From Methylopila sp. M107 (GTDB taxonomy: Bacteria > Pseudomonadota > Alphaproteobacteria > Rhizobiales > Methylopilaceae): DNA of 64,000 nt. The DNA lies in NCBI RefSeq assembly GCF_000384475.1, contig NZ_ARWB01000001.1, positions 1,220,176 through 1,284,175 on the forward strand, written 5' to 3'. This document shows positions 9,483 to 19,628 of the stretch, piece after piece. Position 1 is the stretch's first letter. Every line of letters starts with the position of its first letter. The position numbers and the translations under genes are program-made. The notes below the pieces were generated by a model that saw only the letters and a list, made by a program, of their open reading frames with translations, was not told where the DNA came from and searched no databases.

Positions 9483-12400
9483 ATGCCGAAGGCCGAGAAG
9501 CCAGATCGCGCGTCGCCGATGCGCGCCGCAGCGTTCCCCTGGATCGGCCGGCGCGCCGCGCGAGCGCGAGCCGACGGACGTCAGCCCTCGCCGATGCCGA
9601 GCTGGCGCCGGATTCTCAGGATCGTCGCGGGGGCCGGGTTCGGCGCGGGCCTGCTCGCGGTCGCGGCCTGGCTCGCCATTCTCTACCTTCCCGTCCCCGC
9701 TTCGCAGGTCATTCCGCGCGTGAAGGCCGCGATCGAGCAGAGGCTCGGCCCGGATTACGCGGTCGCGATCGCGGACGCGGAGCTGCAGCGCGATGGCAAG
9801 GGCGTCGAACTGCGGCTGGTGGACCTGGAGATCGCGAAGGCCGGCGGCGGTCCGGTGCTGGCGAGCGTGCCGCGCGCCGAACTCGAACTCGATGGCCTCA
9901 GCCTGCTCAGCGGCGAGGTGAGGGTGCGCCGCGTCCACGTCACCGACCCGAAGCTCGACCTGCGGTTCGACACCACCGTCGACCAGGCTTCGAAGAACTC
10001 CGACCTGCCGGAACGCATCCTCAAGGCGATCGGCGATCTCGACCGGCTGCTCGGCCCCGACGGCGCCGCCGGCGCGCTGCAGGAGGTCAACGTGGTCGGC
10101 GCGACCCTGCTGGTCGCTCCCCGCGCCCGCGCGCCGCTGTCGTTCCGCGACGTCGACCTGCGCCTCGCCCGGGGCGCCGGCGGCGCGATCGCATTGACGG
10201 CCGCCTCGTCCCGGGCCGACAACCGATGGTCGAGCGCGCTGACCGTGTCCGCGGCCAATCCCGAGAGCGGCCGGATGATCGATCTCGGGCTCGAAAACAT
10301 CGACCTTGCGCCCTATTCGGCCCCCTTCGCCGAGAAGGCGGGCGCCTCGCCCGTCGCCGGCCGGCTGTCGGGCCATCTCAGCGCCCGCATCGGGACCGAT
10401 TCGAAGCTCGCCGCCGGCGACGGGCGGATCGAGGCCCGCGACCTCGTCTTCACGCCGCCGGCGAAGCCCGCGGATGACAAGCCGATCGGTCCGATCGGCG
10501 TCGAGCGCCTGCAGCTCGCGCTCAACTGGGACCCGGTGCGGCGCGGCGTCGTGATCGGCCCGTCTCAGATCCGCGGCAAAGGCGGGCAGGGCGGCTTCAC
10601 GGGCTTTCTCGCCGCCCCTCAGGCGCCCAGCGCCTCCTGGCTCGTCCAGATCGACGGCCGCGACGTGTTGCTCGCAGGCGAGACGGCGGAGGAGGCGCCG
10701 CTTCGTCTCGACCGGCTCGACGTCGCGGCGAGCTTCGATCCCGCCAAGGGCGAACTCGACGTCAGCAAGGCGCAGTTCCTGGGCCCCACGGCGCGCGCCG
10801 CCGCGACCGCGACCGTCCGCTTCGAGGGCGACAGCCCGGCCGTCAAGCTCGGCCTGACGAGCGAGCCGATGCCGACCTCAGCGGTGAAGCGTCTGTGGCC
10901 CTTTTTCCTCGCCTCGTCGGTGCGCAGCTGGGTCATCGAAAACGTCGGCGCCGGAACGGTCGACGGCATGTCGCTCACCATCGACCTGCCGCCGAACGTG
11001 CTCCATACGCTCGGGCCGCACGATCCGCTGCCGGACGGCTCGATGCTGCTCGACATCGCCTTCTCGAACGGCGTGGTGCGCGGCGGGCCGGCTCTGCCAT
11101 GGCTCGAGGGCGCCAAGGGACGCGTGCTCTCCACCGCCCGCAAGACCGACGTTTCGATCGAACGGGCGGTCGTGTCCGGCGGCGGCGACGCCGAAGGACA
11201 GCTCGCGGTCTCGAACGTGCTGCTGAGCGTGCCGGACCTCGCGCCGCGCTATCCGAAGGCGCGCCTGACGCTCAAGGCCGAAGGCTCGCTGCGGCGCGCT
11301 CTCGGGCTGCTCGGCAGCGGCGCGTTCGGCGCCAATCCGATCCCGCAGCAGATCGATGTCGCCAAGGTGTCGGGCCGCGTGGCGAGCGACGTCGCGGTGG
11401 ACCTCGAACTCAGCCATGAGGACGGCAAGGCCCCGCCGCCGACGGTGAGCGCGAGCGCCGACATGCGCGACGTCAGGATCGCGGGGGTGTTCGCGAGCCG
11501 GAACTTCGAGAAGGGCGCGCTGCAGCTCAAGGTGGGCGAGGGCGCGACCTCTCTGACCGGCAAGGGACAGGTCGGCGGCGCGCCGGCGACCGTCCAGATG
11601 GTCGAGATCCCCGGAACGCCCGTGCGTCGCAAGCTCAACGTGCTGCTGACCGCCGACGCCGCCGACCTGCAGCGCCTCGGCCTCGACATTCCGGGGTCCA
11701 TGCGAGGCGAGATCCCGCTCTCGGCCGACGTGATGCTGGACGAGCCCCGCGCGCCGATGAATGTCAGCGCCGACCTCGCAAGGGTCGGGATCGACGGCGT
11801 CGTTCCGGGCTTCAAGAAGCCCGCGGGTCGCCCCGGCAAGCTCAGCTTCGTGGTCGAGAAGGGCGCGGACAAGACGGTCATCAAGGATTTCGCGCTGGAG
11901 AGCGGCGACCGCAGCGTTCGCGGAACGATCGAGTTCGGCCCGAAGGGCGACCTGCTCTCCGCCACCCTGCCGATCTACCGGCCGGGGCCCGGCGACGACG
12001 CCAAGGTCGAGATCGACAAGGCCAAAGGCGGGGTGACCAAGGTCGCCGTGCAGGGCGCCTCGCTCGACCTCAAGCCGCTGCTAGACCGCGTGCGCGGCAA
12101 GCCGACTTCAGCGGGCGCGGCGGCCGACAAGTCCGATTCGGGCGCCGTGCCGAAGGACCTCGACGTCACCGCCAAGCTTGGCACAGGCCTCGGCTATGGC
12201 GGCGAGGCGATCGCCGGACTCGACATGAAGCTGATCGTGCGCGGCGGCAAGGTGACCGACGCCGACGGCACCGGCCGCATCGGCTCAGGCCCGATCTCGG
12301 TCGCGACCGGCGAGAACGGACGCCTCGCGATCGCCGGCGGCGACGCCGGGTCGTTCTTCCGCTTCGCCGATCTTTACGGGCGGATTGACGGCGGGTCTTT

Positions 12401-12968
12401 CACGCTGTCGGCGTCGCTCGCGGGCGGGCCGGGCGTGCTGAAGATCAACAAGTTCTCGGTGCGCAACGAAACCGCGCTCGAGACGGCGCGGCGCGCCACC
12501 AACGCCGACCAGGACACGCCTGCGGAAACGCGCCAGGCGAGCGCGCCGACGCGCTTCGACAAGATGCAGGTCGTGTTCGTCCAGCAGTCCGGCATGATCC
12601 GCGTCAGCGAGGCGTCGGTCTACGGGCCGACGATCGGCGCGACGCTCGAAGGCACCGTCAACTATGCGGCCGACCGCGTCGATCTGGTCGGCACCTTCGT
12701 GCCGATGTACGCCCTGAACAATCTTGTGAGCCGGGTTCCGATCATCGGCGCGCTGCTCGGCGGGGGCAAGAATGGCGGGCTGGTCGGCGTGACCTTCCAG
12801 GTGAAGGGCGGCGCGACCTCGCCGACGGTGTCGGTCAATCCGATGTCCGTCGTGGCGCCGGGCTTCTTCCGAAAGCTGTTCGAGTTCCGTCAGAACGAGC
12901 AGGGCGGCCGCGCCGAGCCGGTGACGGGCTCGACGCCGCGCTCAGGCGCGGACGCGGCGGATCGCTGA
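9483..12968 (+). CDS. AsmA-like / DUF3971 giant envelope protein (YhdP-like)
   Basis: About 1,161 aa with one N-terminal membrane anchor (GFGAGLLAVAAWLAILYL) and a long beta-rich periplasmic body that ends in an AsmA-like C-terminal segment (GTVNYAADRVDLVGTFVPMY, then GVTFQVKGGATSPTVSVNP). Proteins of this architecture are proposed to form grooved bridges for phospholipid transport between the membranes. The start is uncertain: ATG 9483 is used, but ATG 9447 and 9357 are in frame upstream. It is flanked by a short palindrome before tyrS. Function is assigned by architecture only. Confidence 0.82.
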   Translation: MPKAEKPDRASPMRAAAFPWIGRRAARARADGRQPSPMPSWRRILRIVAGAGFGAGLLAVAAWLAILYLPVPASQVIPRVKAAIEQRLGPDYAVAIADAELQRDGKGVELRLVDLEIAKAGGGPVLASVPRAELELDGLSLLSGEVRVRRVHVTDPKLDLRFDTTVDQASKNSDLPERILKAIGDLDRLLGPDGAAGALQEVNVVGATLLVAPRARAPLSFRDVDLRLARGAGGAIALTAASSRADNRWSSALTVSAANPESGRMIDLGLENIDLAPYSAPFAEKAGASPVAGRLSGHLSARIGTDSKLAAGDGRIEARDLVFTPPAKPADDKPIGPIGVERLQLALNWDPVRRGVVIGPSQIRGKGGQGGFTGFLAAPQAPSASWLVQIDGRDVLLAGETAEEAPLRLDRLDVAASFDPAKGELDVSKAQFLGPTARAAATATVRFEGDSPAVKLGLTSEPMPTSAVKRLWPFFLASSVRSWVIENVGAGTVDGMSLTIDLPPNVLHTLGPHDPLPDGSMLLDIAFSNGVVRGGPALPWLEGAKGRVLSTARKTDVSIERAVVSGGGDAEGQLAVSNVLLSVPDLAPRYPKARLTLKAEGSLRRALGLLGSGAFGANPIPQQIDVAKVSGRVASDVAVDLELSHEDGKAPPPTVSASADMRDVRIAGVFASRNFEKGALQLKVGEGATSLTGKGQVGGAPATVQMVEIPGTPVRRKLNVLLTADAADLQRLGLDIPGSMRGEIPLSADVMLDEPRAPMNVSADLARVGIDGVVPGFKKPAGRPGKLSFVVEKGADKTVIKDFALESGDRSVRGTIEFGPKGDLLSATLPIYRPGPGDDAKVEIDKAKGGVTKVAVQGASLDLKPLLDRVRGKPTSAGAAADKSDSGAVPKDLDVTAKLGTGLGYGGEAIAGLDMKLIVRGGKVTDADGTGRIGSGPISVATGENGRLAIAGGDAGSFFRFADLYGRIDGGSFTLSASLAGGPGVLKINKFSVRNETALETARRATNADQDTPAETRQASAPTRFDKMQVVFVQQSGMIRVSEASVYGPTIGATLEGTVNYAADRVDLVGTFVPMYALNNLVSRVPIIGALLGGGKNGGLVGVTFQVKGGATSPTVSVNPMSVVAPGFFRKLFEFRQNEQGGRAEPVTGSTPRSGADAADR

Positions 12969-12988
12969 GTTGCGGCTGACGGACTGCC

Positions 12989-13016
12989 GTCATGCCCGAG
13001 CAAGCACGGGCATGAC
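12989..13016. repeat. Dispersed intergenic palindromic repeat, minimal copy C
   Basis: A 28-bp hairpin, GTCATGCCCG..CGGGCATGAC, between the convergent AsmA-like and tyrS genes. It is the shortest version of the family and probably serves as a structured 3' end for both transcripts (inference). Confidence 0.65.
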
Positions 13017-13049
13017 GATCGAAATGACCTTGGCCAAGCGGGAAAGTCT

Positions 13050-14309
13050 CTATCCCCGCGGCCGCAGCAGCACGTGCTTCTTCTTGCCGAGCGAGAGTTT
13101 TATCACGCCCTCCGGCGTCAGGTCGGCGGCCGTCAGGACGACGCGGTCGTCCGGCGCCGGCTTGTCGTTGACGCGCAGGCCGCCGCCCTTGATCAGCCGC
13201 CGCGCTTCGCCGTTCGAGGCGACGAGGCCGGCCACTTCAGCGAACGCCTGCAGCACGCCGAGCCCGCCTGCGAGCAAGGCGGCGTCGATCTCGACGGTCG
13301 GCAGACTTTCGGCGAGCGCGCCCTCCTCGAAGGTCTTGCGCGCCGTCTCGGCCGCGGCCTCGGCGGCCGCGCGGCCGTGGACGATCGCGGTCGCCTCGGT
13401 CGCCAGCACCTTCTTGGCCTCGTTGATTTCGCTGTCCTTGAGCGCCGAAAGCCGCGCGATCTCGTCGAGCGGCAGATCGGTGAACAGTTTTAGGAACCGC
13501 TCGACGTCCGCGTCGTCGGCGTTGCGCCAGAACTGCCAGAACGCGAAGGGGTCGGTCATGTCGGCGTTGAGCCAGACCGCGCCCGAGGCCGTCTTGCCCA
13601 TCTTGGCGCCGGACGCGGTGGTGATCAGCGGGCAGGTGAGGGCGAACAGCTGATTGCCGTCGACGCGGCGGCCGAGCTCGATGCCGTTGACGATGTTGCC
13701 CCACTGGTCGGAGCCTCCCATCTGCAGCCGGCAGCCGTAGCGGCGGCTGAGCTCCAGGAAGTCGTAGGCCTGCAGGATCATGTAGTTGAATTCGAGGAAC
13801 GAGAACGGTTGTTCCTGCTCGAGCCGCGACTTCACGCTGTCGAAGGAGAGCATGCGGTTGACGGAGAAGTGCCGGCCGATCTCGCGCAGGAATGGCACAT
13901 ATTCGAGCCGGTCCAGCCATTCGGCGTTGTCGACCATGACGGCGTCGCTCGGGCCCTCGCCGAACGCCATGAACTGCGTGAAGACCGCCTTGATGGTCTC
14001 CTTGTTCCGCGCGATCGCGGCGTCGTCGAGCAGCGGGCGCTGCTCGTTGCGGAAGGACGGATCGCCCACCTTGGTGGTGCCGCCGCCCATCAGCACGATC
14101 GGCTTGTGGCCGGCCTGCTGGAGCCGGCGCAGCATCATGATGTTGGCCATGTGCCCGACATGGAGCGACGGGGCCGTCAGGTCGTAGCCGATATAGGCCG
14201 TGACCGGCCCCTCGAGCGCCAGCGCGTCGAGCGCGTGGGGCTCGGAGATCTGGTGGATCTGGCCGCGCTCGTCATAGAGGCGCAGCAGGTCGGACTTGTA
14301 GGCGGACAT
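13050..14309 (-). CDS. tyrS: Tyrosyl-tRNA synthetase
   Basis: Charges tRNA-Tyr. The 419-aa class I synthetase has the HIGH-like motif HVGH ([11 protein letters not shown]), the KMSKS-equivalent KMGKTASG, and a C-terminal S4 RNA-binding domain ([19 protein letters not shown]). Its length is normal. Start is ATG 14307-14309 ([16 protein letters not shown]); the longer upstream frame is not conserved in character. It faces the AsmA-like gene and is divergent from the tlde1 gene. Confidence 0.95.
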   Translation of the reverse strand: MSAYKSDLLRLYDERGQIHQISEPHALDALALEGPVTAYIGYDLTAPSLHVGHMANIMMLRRLQQAGHKPIVLMGGGTTKVGDPSFRNEQRPLLDDAAIARNKETIKAVFTQFMAFGEGPSDAVMVDNAEWLDRLEYVPFLREIGRHFSVNRMLSFDSVKSRLEQEQPFSFLEFNYMILQAYDFLELSRRYGCRLQMGGSDQWGNIVNGIELGRRVDGNQLFALTCPLITTASGAKMGKTASGAVWLNADMTDPFAFWQFWRNADDADVERFLKLFTDLPLDEIARLSALKDSEINEAKKVLATEATAIVHGRAAAEAAAETARKTFEEGALAESLPTVEIDAALLAGGLGVLQAFAEVAGLVASNGEARRLIKGGGLRVNDKPAPDDRVVLTAADLTPEGVIKLSLGKKKHVLLRPRG

Positions 14310-14571
14310 CGGAAGAGCTCTTCGGGCGTTCGAGGCGCGGTGTGTAGCAGGTTCGCGCGCCAAATCCATGCGCGCGTCCGGCCGATGTTTTCGCGCGCCG
14401 CGCAGGCGTCCGCAAAGCGCCGCGAACGGCCAAGACCCAGCAAAGATGGTTAACGAATATGCGCAACACTTCGTGAAGACTGAGCAGCTCCACGGCGCGT
14501 AACCGTCGCCCGAGCCCGCGAACGTCTTGCCAGTAAACGACCGCGCCGTTGGCGTTTGGGGAAGCCGGTCG

Positions 14572-15804
14572 ATGAGTACATGCGTTCGCGTCTCCCGCCG
14601 GCGTCATTGGGCGGGGCCGGTCGGTCTGTTCTTCGCGTTGACGCTGGCTGGCGGCGCCGTGTTCGCCGCTCTGCTGACGGCGGCGTCGGTCGCGACCGAA
14701 AACCTCGTCGTCGCGATGAGTCACCGCCCGGACGCCGTCGACGGCCCGCACGAGGCTCGGCGGATCGCCCACCCGTCGCCCCGCCGCGACGTGGTCGCGT
14801 CGCTCTACGCCGACCGTGATCTTCTGGACGGTCTGTTCCATGACGCCGAAGCCGGCCGGCGCGACGACGCCGCGCTGGGGGCGCGGCTCGCCGACGCTTC
14901 TTCGCCGGCCGGACGGACGCGTTCGGCCGCGCAGCGCATGTCGCAGCCGCCAGCGAAACAGCCCGAACAGTGCGAGGCGAAGCTTGAAGCCGCGCCACGG
15001 GTGATCTCGGCCAACGCGCCGGTGCAGCTCGCCGCGCTGACCCCGGCGACGCGTCCGGTTCCGGTCGCGGAGACCGAGACTCCGGTCGCTGGGCCCGTAG
15101 CGGAGGTCGATCGCGCCGCCGCGCCGGCCGTCGCGTCGATCGCAGAGCCCATCCGCATCGTCCCGATCCCGAAGCCGCGCCCCGCCGATTTCGCGCGCAT
15201 GGCCTCTGCGCCGGCGCGCGTTCCGGTCCGGCTTGAAACGGCGGCGCCCGAAGCGCCGGCGGTCCGCGTGGCCCGGTCCGCCGCTCTGGCTTACGCGGCG
15301 CCCGAACTCGAAACGAAGTCCGAAGGCCCCAGCGACTTCTTCCGCAAGCTGCTCGACCAGGACAGCCCCATCCAGCTGCCGCAGCGCAGGAGCGGGGTTG
15401 CGGTCTACGACATCGCCTCCGCGACGGTCCGCCTGCCGAACGGCGAGCGGCTGGAGGCTCATTCGGGCCTCGGCCACCGGCAGGACAATCCGGCCTATGT
15501 CCGCGAGAAGAACCACGGGCCGACGCCGCCCAACGTCTACGACCTCAGGATGCGCGAAGCTCTGTTCCACGGGGCCGCCGCGATCCGCCTGCTGCCGCGC
15601 GACCAGAAGAAGGTGTTCAACCGCGACGGCCTTCTTGCGCATCCGTACATGTATGTCGGCGGCGGCAGCCGCTCGCAGTCCAACGGCTGCGTCGTGTTCA
15701 AGGACTACGCGCGGTTCCTGAGGGCCTTCAAGGCCGGCGAGATCGCACGCCTCGTCGTGGTGCCGAACATGGCCGAGCTGGGCACGTATATGGCGGGGCT
15801 TTGA
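14572..15804 (+). CDS. tlde1 (DUF2778) domain envelope protein
   Basis: A 410-aa protein with an N-terminal membrane segment (about residues 14-40), a long Pro/Ala-rich linker and a C-terminal tlde1/DUF2778 domain. The conserved block reads [21 protein letters not shown], then [17 protein letters not shown] with the putative catalytic His and Cys. Tlde1 enzymes are L,D-transpeptidase-like exchangers or carboxypeptidases that act on peptidoglycan. The anchored chromosomal form here is more likely a housekeeping wall enzyme than a type VI effector (inference). A GGGGAAG sequence 7-8 bp before ATG 14572 supports the start. Confidence 0.78.
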   Translation: MSTCVRVSRRRHWAGPVGLFFALTLAGGAVFAALLTAASVATENLVVAMSHRPDAVDGPHEARRIAHPSPRRDVVASLYADRDLLDGLFHDAEAGRRDDAALGARLADASSPAGRTRSAAQRMSQPPAKQPEQCEAKLEAAPRVISANAPVQLAALTPATRPVPVAETETPVAGPVAEVDRAAAPAVASIAEPIRIVPIPKPRPADFARMASAPARVPVRLETAAPEAPAVRVARSAALAYAAPELETKSEGPSDFFRKLLDQDSPIQLPQRRSGVAVYDIASATVRLPNGERLEAHSGLGHRQDNPAYVREKNHGPTPPNVYDLRMREALFHGAAAIRLLPRDQKKVFNRDGLLAHPYMYVGGGSRSQSNGCVVFKDYARFLRAFKAGEIARLVVVPNMAELGTYMAGL

Positions 15805-15847
15805 GGGGCGACGGATCTCGATCCGAGCGGTCTGACCCGGCAAGACC

Positions 15848-15910
15848 GTCATGCCCGGCGGAGCCGGGTATCCACGAATTCCTGAGACCCGAGACAAGCT
15901 CGGGCATGAC
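15848..15910. repeat. Dispersed intergenic palindromic repeat, copy D
   Basis: GTCATGCCCGG at the left and CGGGCATGAC at the right, with the internal half-site GGGTATCC characteristic of the family. It lies between the tlde1 gene and anmK, which run in the same direction. Confidence 0.6.
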
Positions 15911-15996
15911 GGCCGTGGCGGCATCGCCTCTCGTCCGGATTGAGCGGCGGCGCAGAGACCGTCATTATCGATTCTCTTGACGACACGGAGCTTTCC

Positions 15997-17091
15997 ATGC
16001 GCGCGATCGGCCTGATGAGCGGAACCTCCTTCGACGGCGTCGACATCGCGCTGGTCGAGACCGACGGCGAGCGCATCGAGCGCTTCGGGCCGAGCGGCTA
16101 CTACCCCTATGACGCGTCCGACCGCGCCGTGCTGGCGCGCGCGCTCGACGCGGCGGCGTCGCTCACCGACCGCGCCGCGCGGCCCGGCGTGATCGCGATC
16201 GCCGAGGCGATCGTGAACGGCAAGCACCGCATGGCGGTCGAGAGCTTCCTGTCGGGCAACGACATCGAGCGCGTCGACATCGACGTCATCGGCTTCCACG
16301 GCCAGACCGTGCTGCACCGGCCCGACGCCGGCCTAACCGTCCAGATCGGCGACGGCGAGGCGCTGGCGCGGTCGCTTGGCCGGCCCGTCGTCTACGATTT
16401 CCGCGCGGCCGACGTCGCGGCGGGCGGGCAGGGGGCGCCGCTCGCGCCCACCATCCATCCGGTCCTGACGGCGGAGCTGGACCTGCCGAAACCGCTCGCG
16501 GTGCTCAACCTCGGCGGCGTCGGCAACGTCACCTATATCGGCCGGGACGGCGAACTCGTCGCCTTCGACACCGGCCCGGCCAACGCCCTGATGGACGACC
16601 GGATCTTCCGGGAGACCGGACAGCCGTTCGACAGCGACGGCGCCTTCGCGGCCGCGGGCCAGGTCGACGAGGCGATCGTCGGGCGGCTGATGTCGCATCC
16701 CTATTTCGAGGCGCGGCCGCCGAAATCGCTCGACCGCAACGCGTTCGACGCCGCGCTGACGGACGGCCTGCCGCTCGCCGACGCGCTGGCGACGCTCGCG
16801 GCCTTCACGGCGCAGTCGGTCGCGCGCGGCGCCGAACATCTGCCGGAGCGGCCCGCGCTCTGGGTCGTCGCAGGCGGCGGCGCGCGCAATCCGACGCTGC
16901 TCGGCATGCTGTCGAACCGGCTCGGCGCCGAAGTGCGGACGGCCGACCATGTCGGCCTGTCGGCCGACGCGCTGGAGGCGCAGGCCTTCGCGGTGCTGGC
17001 GGTGCGCAGCCTCAAGGGCCTGCCGCTGACCTATCCGGGAACCACGGGCGCGCCGCGGCCGATGACCGGCGGGGTGCTGGCGCGGCCGTGA
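15997..17091 (+). CDS. anmK: Anhydro-N-acetylmuramic acid kinase
   Basis: A 364-aa enzyme of peptidoglycan recycling that hydrates and phosphorylates anhydroMurNAc to MurNAc-6-P. Signatures are the N-terminal MSGTSFDGVDIALVE, IGFHGQTVLHRP, LNLGGVGNVTYI and the C-terminal GGGARNPTLLGML. A GGAG sequence lies 7-8 bases before ATG 15997. It follows the tlde1 envelope gene and is divergently arranged with tyrS, a common alphaproteobacterial neighbourhood. Confidence 0.93.
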   Translation: MRAIGLMSGTSFDGVDIALVETDGERIERFGPSGYYPYDASDRAVLARALDAAASLTDRAARPGVIAIAEAIVNGKHRMAVESFLSGNDIERVDIDVIGFHGQTVLHRPDAGLTVQIGDGEALARSLGRPVVYDFRAADVAAGGQGAPLAPTIHPVLTAELDLPKPLAVLNLGGVGNVTYIGRDGELVAFDTGPANALMDDRIFRETGQPFDSDGAFAAAGQVDEAIVGRLMSHPYFEARPPKSLDRNAFDAALTDGLPLADALATLAAFTAQSVARGAEHLPERPALWVVAGGGARNPTLLGMLSNRLGAEVRTADHVGLSADALEAQAFAVLAVRSLKGLPLTYPGTTGAPRPMTGGVLARP

Positions 17092-17141
17092 CGGGGCCCT
17101 GAAGTCGGGCGCGTATGGATTTGGCCCACGACGCATGCCGT

Positions 17142-17179
17142 CCCTTCTCCCGCTTGCGGGAGAAGGTAAGGATGAGGGG
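17142..17179. repeat. CTCTCCCGC-type intergenic repeat, left copy
   Basis: Contains TTCTCCCGCTTGCGGGAGAA, a self-complementary hairpin followed by GGTAAGGATGAGGGG. It is inverted with respect to the copy at 17253-17290, so both together form a 149-bp nested palindrome after anmK. Confidence 0.65.
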
Positions 17180-17252
17180 AAGTGGCGCGGGTCCCTGCAT
17201 GAAGAGCCCGTCCGCTCGGGATCCATTTCATTCCGAATTCTCAGCGCTGACG

Positions 17253-17290
17253 CCCCTCACCCTTACCCTCTCCCGCAAGCGGGAGAGGGG
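17253..17290. repeat. CTCTCCCGC-type intergenic repeat, right copy
   Basis: CCCCTCACCCTTACC followed by the hairpin CTCTCCCGCAAGCGGGAGAG. It differs from the reverse complement of the left copy at only a few positions. This repeat type is common between genes in Hyphomicrobiales genomes (established knowledge), and it has no coding potential. Confidence 0.65.
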
Positions 17291-17351
17291 GCGGATGCGT
17301 GACGCATACTCGTAAGGTTCAGCGGCTGGCGTCGATCGCGGACCCGCCGCG

Positions 17352-18239
17352 TCAGGCGGCCCGCAGCTTGCGGATGATCGCCTTGATGAAGCCGTCGCCC
17401 TTCGCGCGCGGCGAGACGTAGTCGGCCGCGGTGTATTCGGCGGGCCGTCCGTCCTCGTGCAGCAGGTAGAGCGGCGGGTCGACCTGAACCACCAGGTTCA
17501 CGAACAGCCGGCTCTTGTCGCTCGGCTGGCGGACCGTCACGCCATGCACCGAATCGAGCGAGTTCACGAACAGCACCACCGTGTTCTTGGCGTAAGGCAC
17601 TGTCGTCACCGTCTCGAGATGGCGGTCGTCGACATAGGCGCCGTCGAACAGCGCGTTGCGTTTCTCGGCCGTGTCGTATTCGGGCCGGAAGCGCGAGATC
17701 GTCAGGTCGCCGCCGATCGCGTCGTAATCGTCGGGCCGCATGTAGAACAGGCCAGAGAACAGCTTGTCGCCGAGGTCGAGATGGCTGGTGCGGACCGAGC
17801 CCGCGGTCGTGACCGGCGTGTTGCCGCTGATCATCGCGTCGAGCAGCACGCTCGCATTCGCGAAATCGGCGAGCTTGCGCGTGCCGGCGCGCTTGGCGAG
17901 CGCGGCCTTGTTCGGAAAGCGATGCGGATAGAGCGCGCAGATGTCCTCGTGGAACAGCTCGATCAGCTCGTCATAGAACGCCTGCGAGGCGTGATAGGCG
18001 ATGAAGTCGCGCCACAGCGGCGAGAGGCTCGGATTCTTCGCGACCTTGTAGGCGAAGTAGTTCCAGCGCTCATTGTTCTTGCGCGTGTCGACGCCGAGCG
18101 CCTTCGGGTCGGGGAACGAGGCCGCGAGCTCGGCGTAGAGCTCCTCGGGCAGAGCGTTGTGCAGCACGAGATGCGGAAAGGGATCCGTCCGCACGTCGGC
18201 GCGCGTGGCGCCTCGAATGATCGACAGAGACTCCCGCAT
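17352..18239 (-). CDS. 2-oxoglutarate/Fe(II)-dependent oxygenase-like protein
   Basis: A 295-aa cytosolic protein with the facial triad arrangement of 2OG-Fe(II) dioxygenases: an HxD motif in SVRTSHLDLGDKLFSGLFYM, and a distal His plus an Arg for 2-oxoglutarate in DSVHGVTVRQPSDKSRLFV. The substrate is unknown; relatives hydroxylate peptides or small metabolites. ATG 18237-18239 was chosen because it begins the compact MRESLSIIRGA sequence; a longer frame upstream adds only 17 residues. It is transcribed on the same strand as the membrane protein at 18321-19532. Confidence 0.75.
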   Translation of the reverse strand: MRESLSIIRGATRADVRTDPFPHLVLHNALPEELYAELAASFPDPKALGVDTRKNNERWNYFAYKVAKNPSLSPLWRDFIAYHASQAFYDELIELFHEDICALYPHRFPNKAALAKRAGTRKLADFANASVLLDAMISGNTPVTTAGSVRTSHLDLGDKLFSGLFYMRPDDYDAIGGDLTISRFRPEYDTAEKRNALFDGAYVDDRHLETVTTVPYAKNTVVLFVNSLDSVHGVTVRQPSDKSRLFVNLVVQVDPPLYLLHEDGRPAEYTAADYVSPRAKGDGFIKAIIRKLRAA

Positions 18240-18320
18240 GGTCCCTCTCCTTGATTTACGGCCGGTGTTCACTTCAACGCTAAAGGACACAACAAGCCGG
18301 CAAATTTCGCAAGCGCAAGC

Positions 18321-19532
18321 TCAGTCGATCCAGGTTTCGTGACCCGGTCCTGCGCGCGCCGGGCCGACCGCGACGCTTCTGTCGTCGGTCCCGACTGCAA
18401 GCGTCCAGAGCGCGTCGTCGTCTTTGTCCTCGGTCGGCACGCGGGCGCAATAGAGGATCAGGCTCTGCGGTCCCTCGGCTGGCGCCGGGCGCCGGCAGAC
18501 CGTGAACACGCCGGCGGACGTGACGAGCCGGCGGATGTCGCAGTCCTGCTCGAGCCCGAAGTCGCGCCGCGCGTCGAAATAGCCGTCGAGCGCGTCGAGG
18601 CTGCGATGATGCCGGACGACGATCCACCCCGAATCGAGCGCGGCGTCGGGCCTGTCGACCGGCGCGACTGTCGCGTCCTCGACGCCGTCGATGTCGTCTT
18701 CCGCAAAGGCGTAGGCGACATGGGCCTCGCGCTCCGCGTCGGGGCCGCCCGCCCGGTTCCAGGCGAAACCGGAGATCCGGAACAGCTGCGGGAAGGTCAC
18801 GCCGGCGTCGGGGCAGCGCACGCCGCCTCGCCGGAACTCGGAGAGCCGGACGACCTTGCCCCATTCGCGCGCCGCGGGCCGGGCGATGGCTGGCGCGGGC
18901 CGCGCAGGCGCGGCGGCGATCGCGGCCCGCTCAGTGACCGGCGCGAACTCCGCGAGCAGCAGCGCCGAGAGATAAGCGAGCGCCGCCGCGAGCTCGCCCA
19001 GGTCGTTGAGGAACCCCGCGACCTCGGACCCGCCCGCAAGCCGGTTCTCGCCGACCGACAGCCAGCCGGCATATTGCGCGAGGATCTGCAAGCCGACGCC
19101 GGCCCCGACCGCGAGCGTCGCCTCGCGCCGCGTCTCGAAGCGTCGGCTCGCGAGGATGAAAAGTCCCGCGGCGCAGATCCAGAGCGCGATGGAGACGTTC
19201 ATCTCCTGCGCGTCCGAAAGCGACTGCAGGACGAGTTCGACGACGTCGCCGTCGATCGCGATCAGCGTCATTCCGAAAAGCGCGGCGCCCCAGGCGTTGC
19301 GCAGCGTCTCGTCGGCGCGGTTGGTCCTGAGCTGCAGCGCGGCCCACGCCATGCCCATGACGGCGACGACGTTGCTGCTGAGCTCGATCGGCGCGGTGTC
19401 GCGCCAGTGGGGAACGCCGCTGATCGCCTGGATCAGCATGACCGCCGCGATGACCACGCCCGCCGAAAGCGTCAGCCGCCGGGGCGAGGAGGTCAGCGGG
19501 ACCAAAGCTGCGCGGGCGGTGGACTGCGGCAC
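18321..19532 (-). CDS. Membrane protein of unknown function
   Basis: A 403-aa protein. The N-terminal half has about six hydrophobic segments (near residues 20-40, 52-72, 82-103, 114-131, 138-156 and 170-190). The C-terminal half (about 195-403) is soluble, with no motif that I recognise. It may sense something at the membrane, but nothing in the sequence proves that. It ends about 80 bp upstream of the 2OG oxygenase gene on the same strand, so co-transcription is possible. Confidence 0.65.
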   Translation of the reverse strand: MPQSTARAALVPLTSSPRRLTLSAGVVIAAVMLIQAISGVPHWRDTAPIELSSNVVAVMGMAWAALQLRTNRADETLRNAWGAALFGMTLIAIDGDVVELVLQSLSDAQEMNVSIALWICAAGLFILASRRFETRREATLAVGAGVGLQILAQYAGWLSVGENRLAGGSEVAGFLNDLGELAAALAYLSALLLAEFAPVTERAAIAAAPARPAPAIARPAAREWGKVVRLSEFRRGGVRCPDAGVTFPQLFRISGFAWNRAGGPDAEREAHVAYAFAEDDIDGVEDATVAPVDRPDAALDSGWIVVRHHRSLDALDGYFDARRDFGLEQDCDIRRLVTSAGVFTVCRRPAPAEGPQSLILYCARVPTEDKDDDALWTLAVGTDDRSVAVGPARAGPGHETWID

Positions 19533-19628
19533 GTGCTGGCCTTCGCCTTGTTCTTATGCCGCCAAGCTGTCGCCGCCCGACGCTCCTGTCTAGGCGCTAT
19601 CGGGCTACCACTATCAGCCGATTATGGC

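Noticed and set aside
8847-10376. Very long minus-strand frame including bcp
   Set aside because: Only the last 158 residues match Bcp; the rest is the reverse of the AsmA-like gene.
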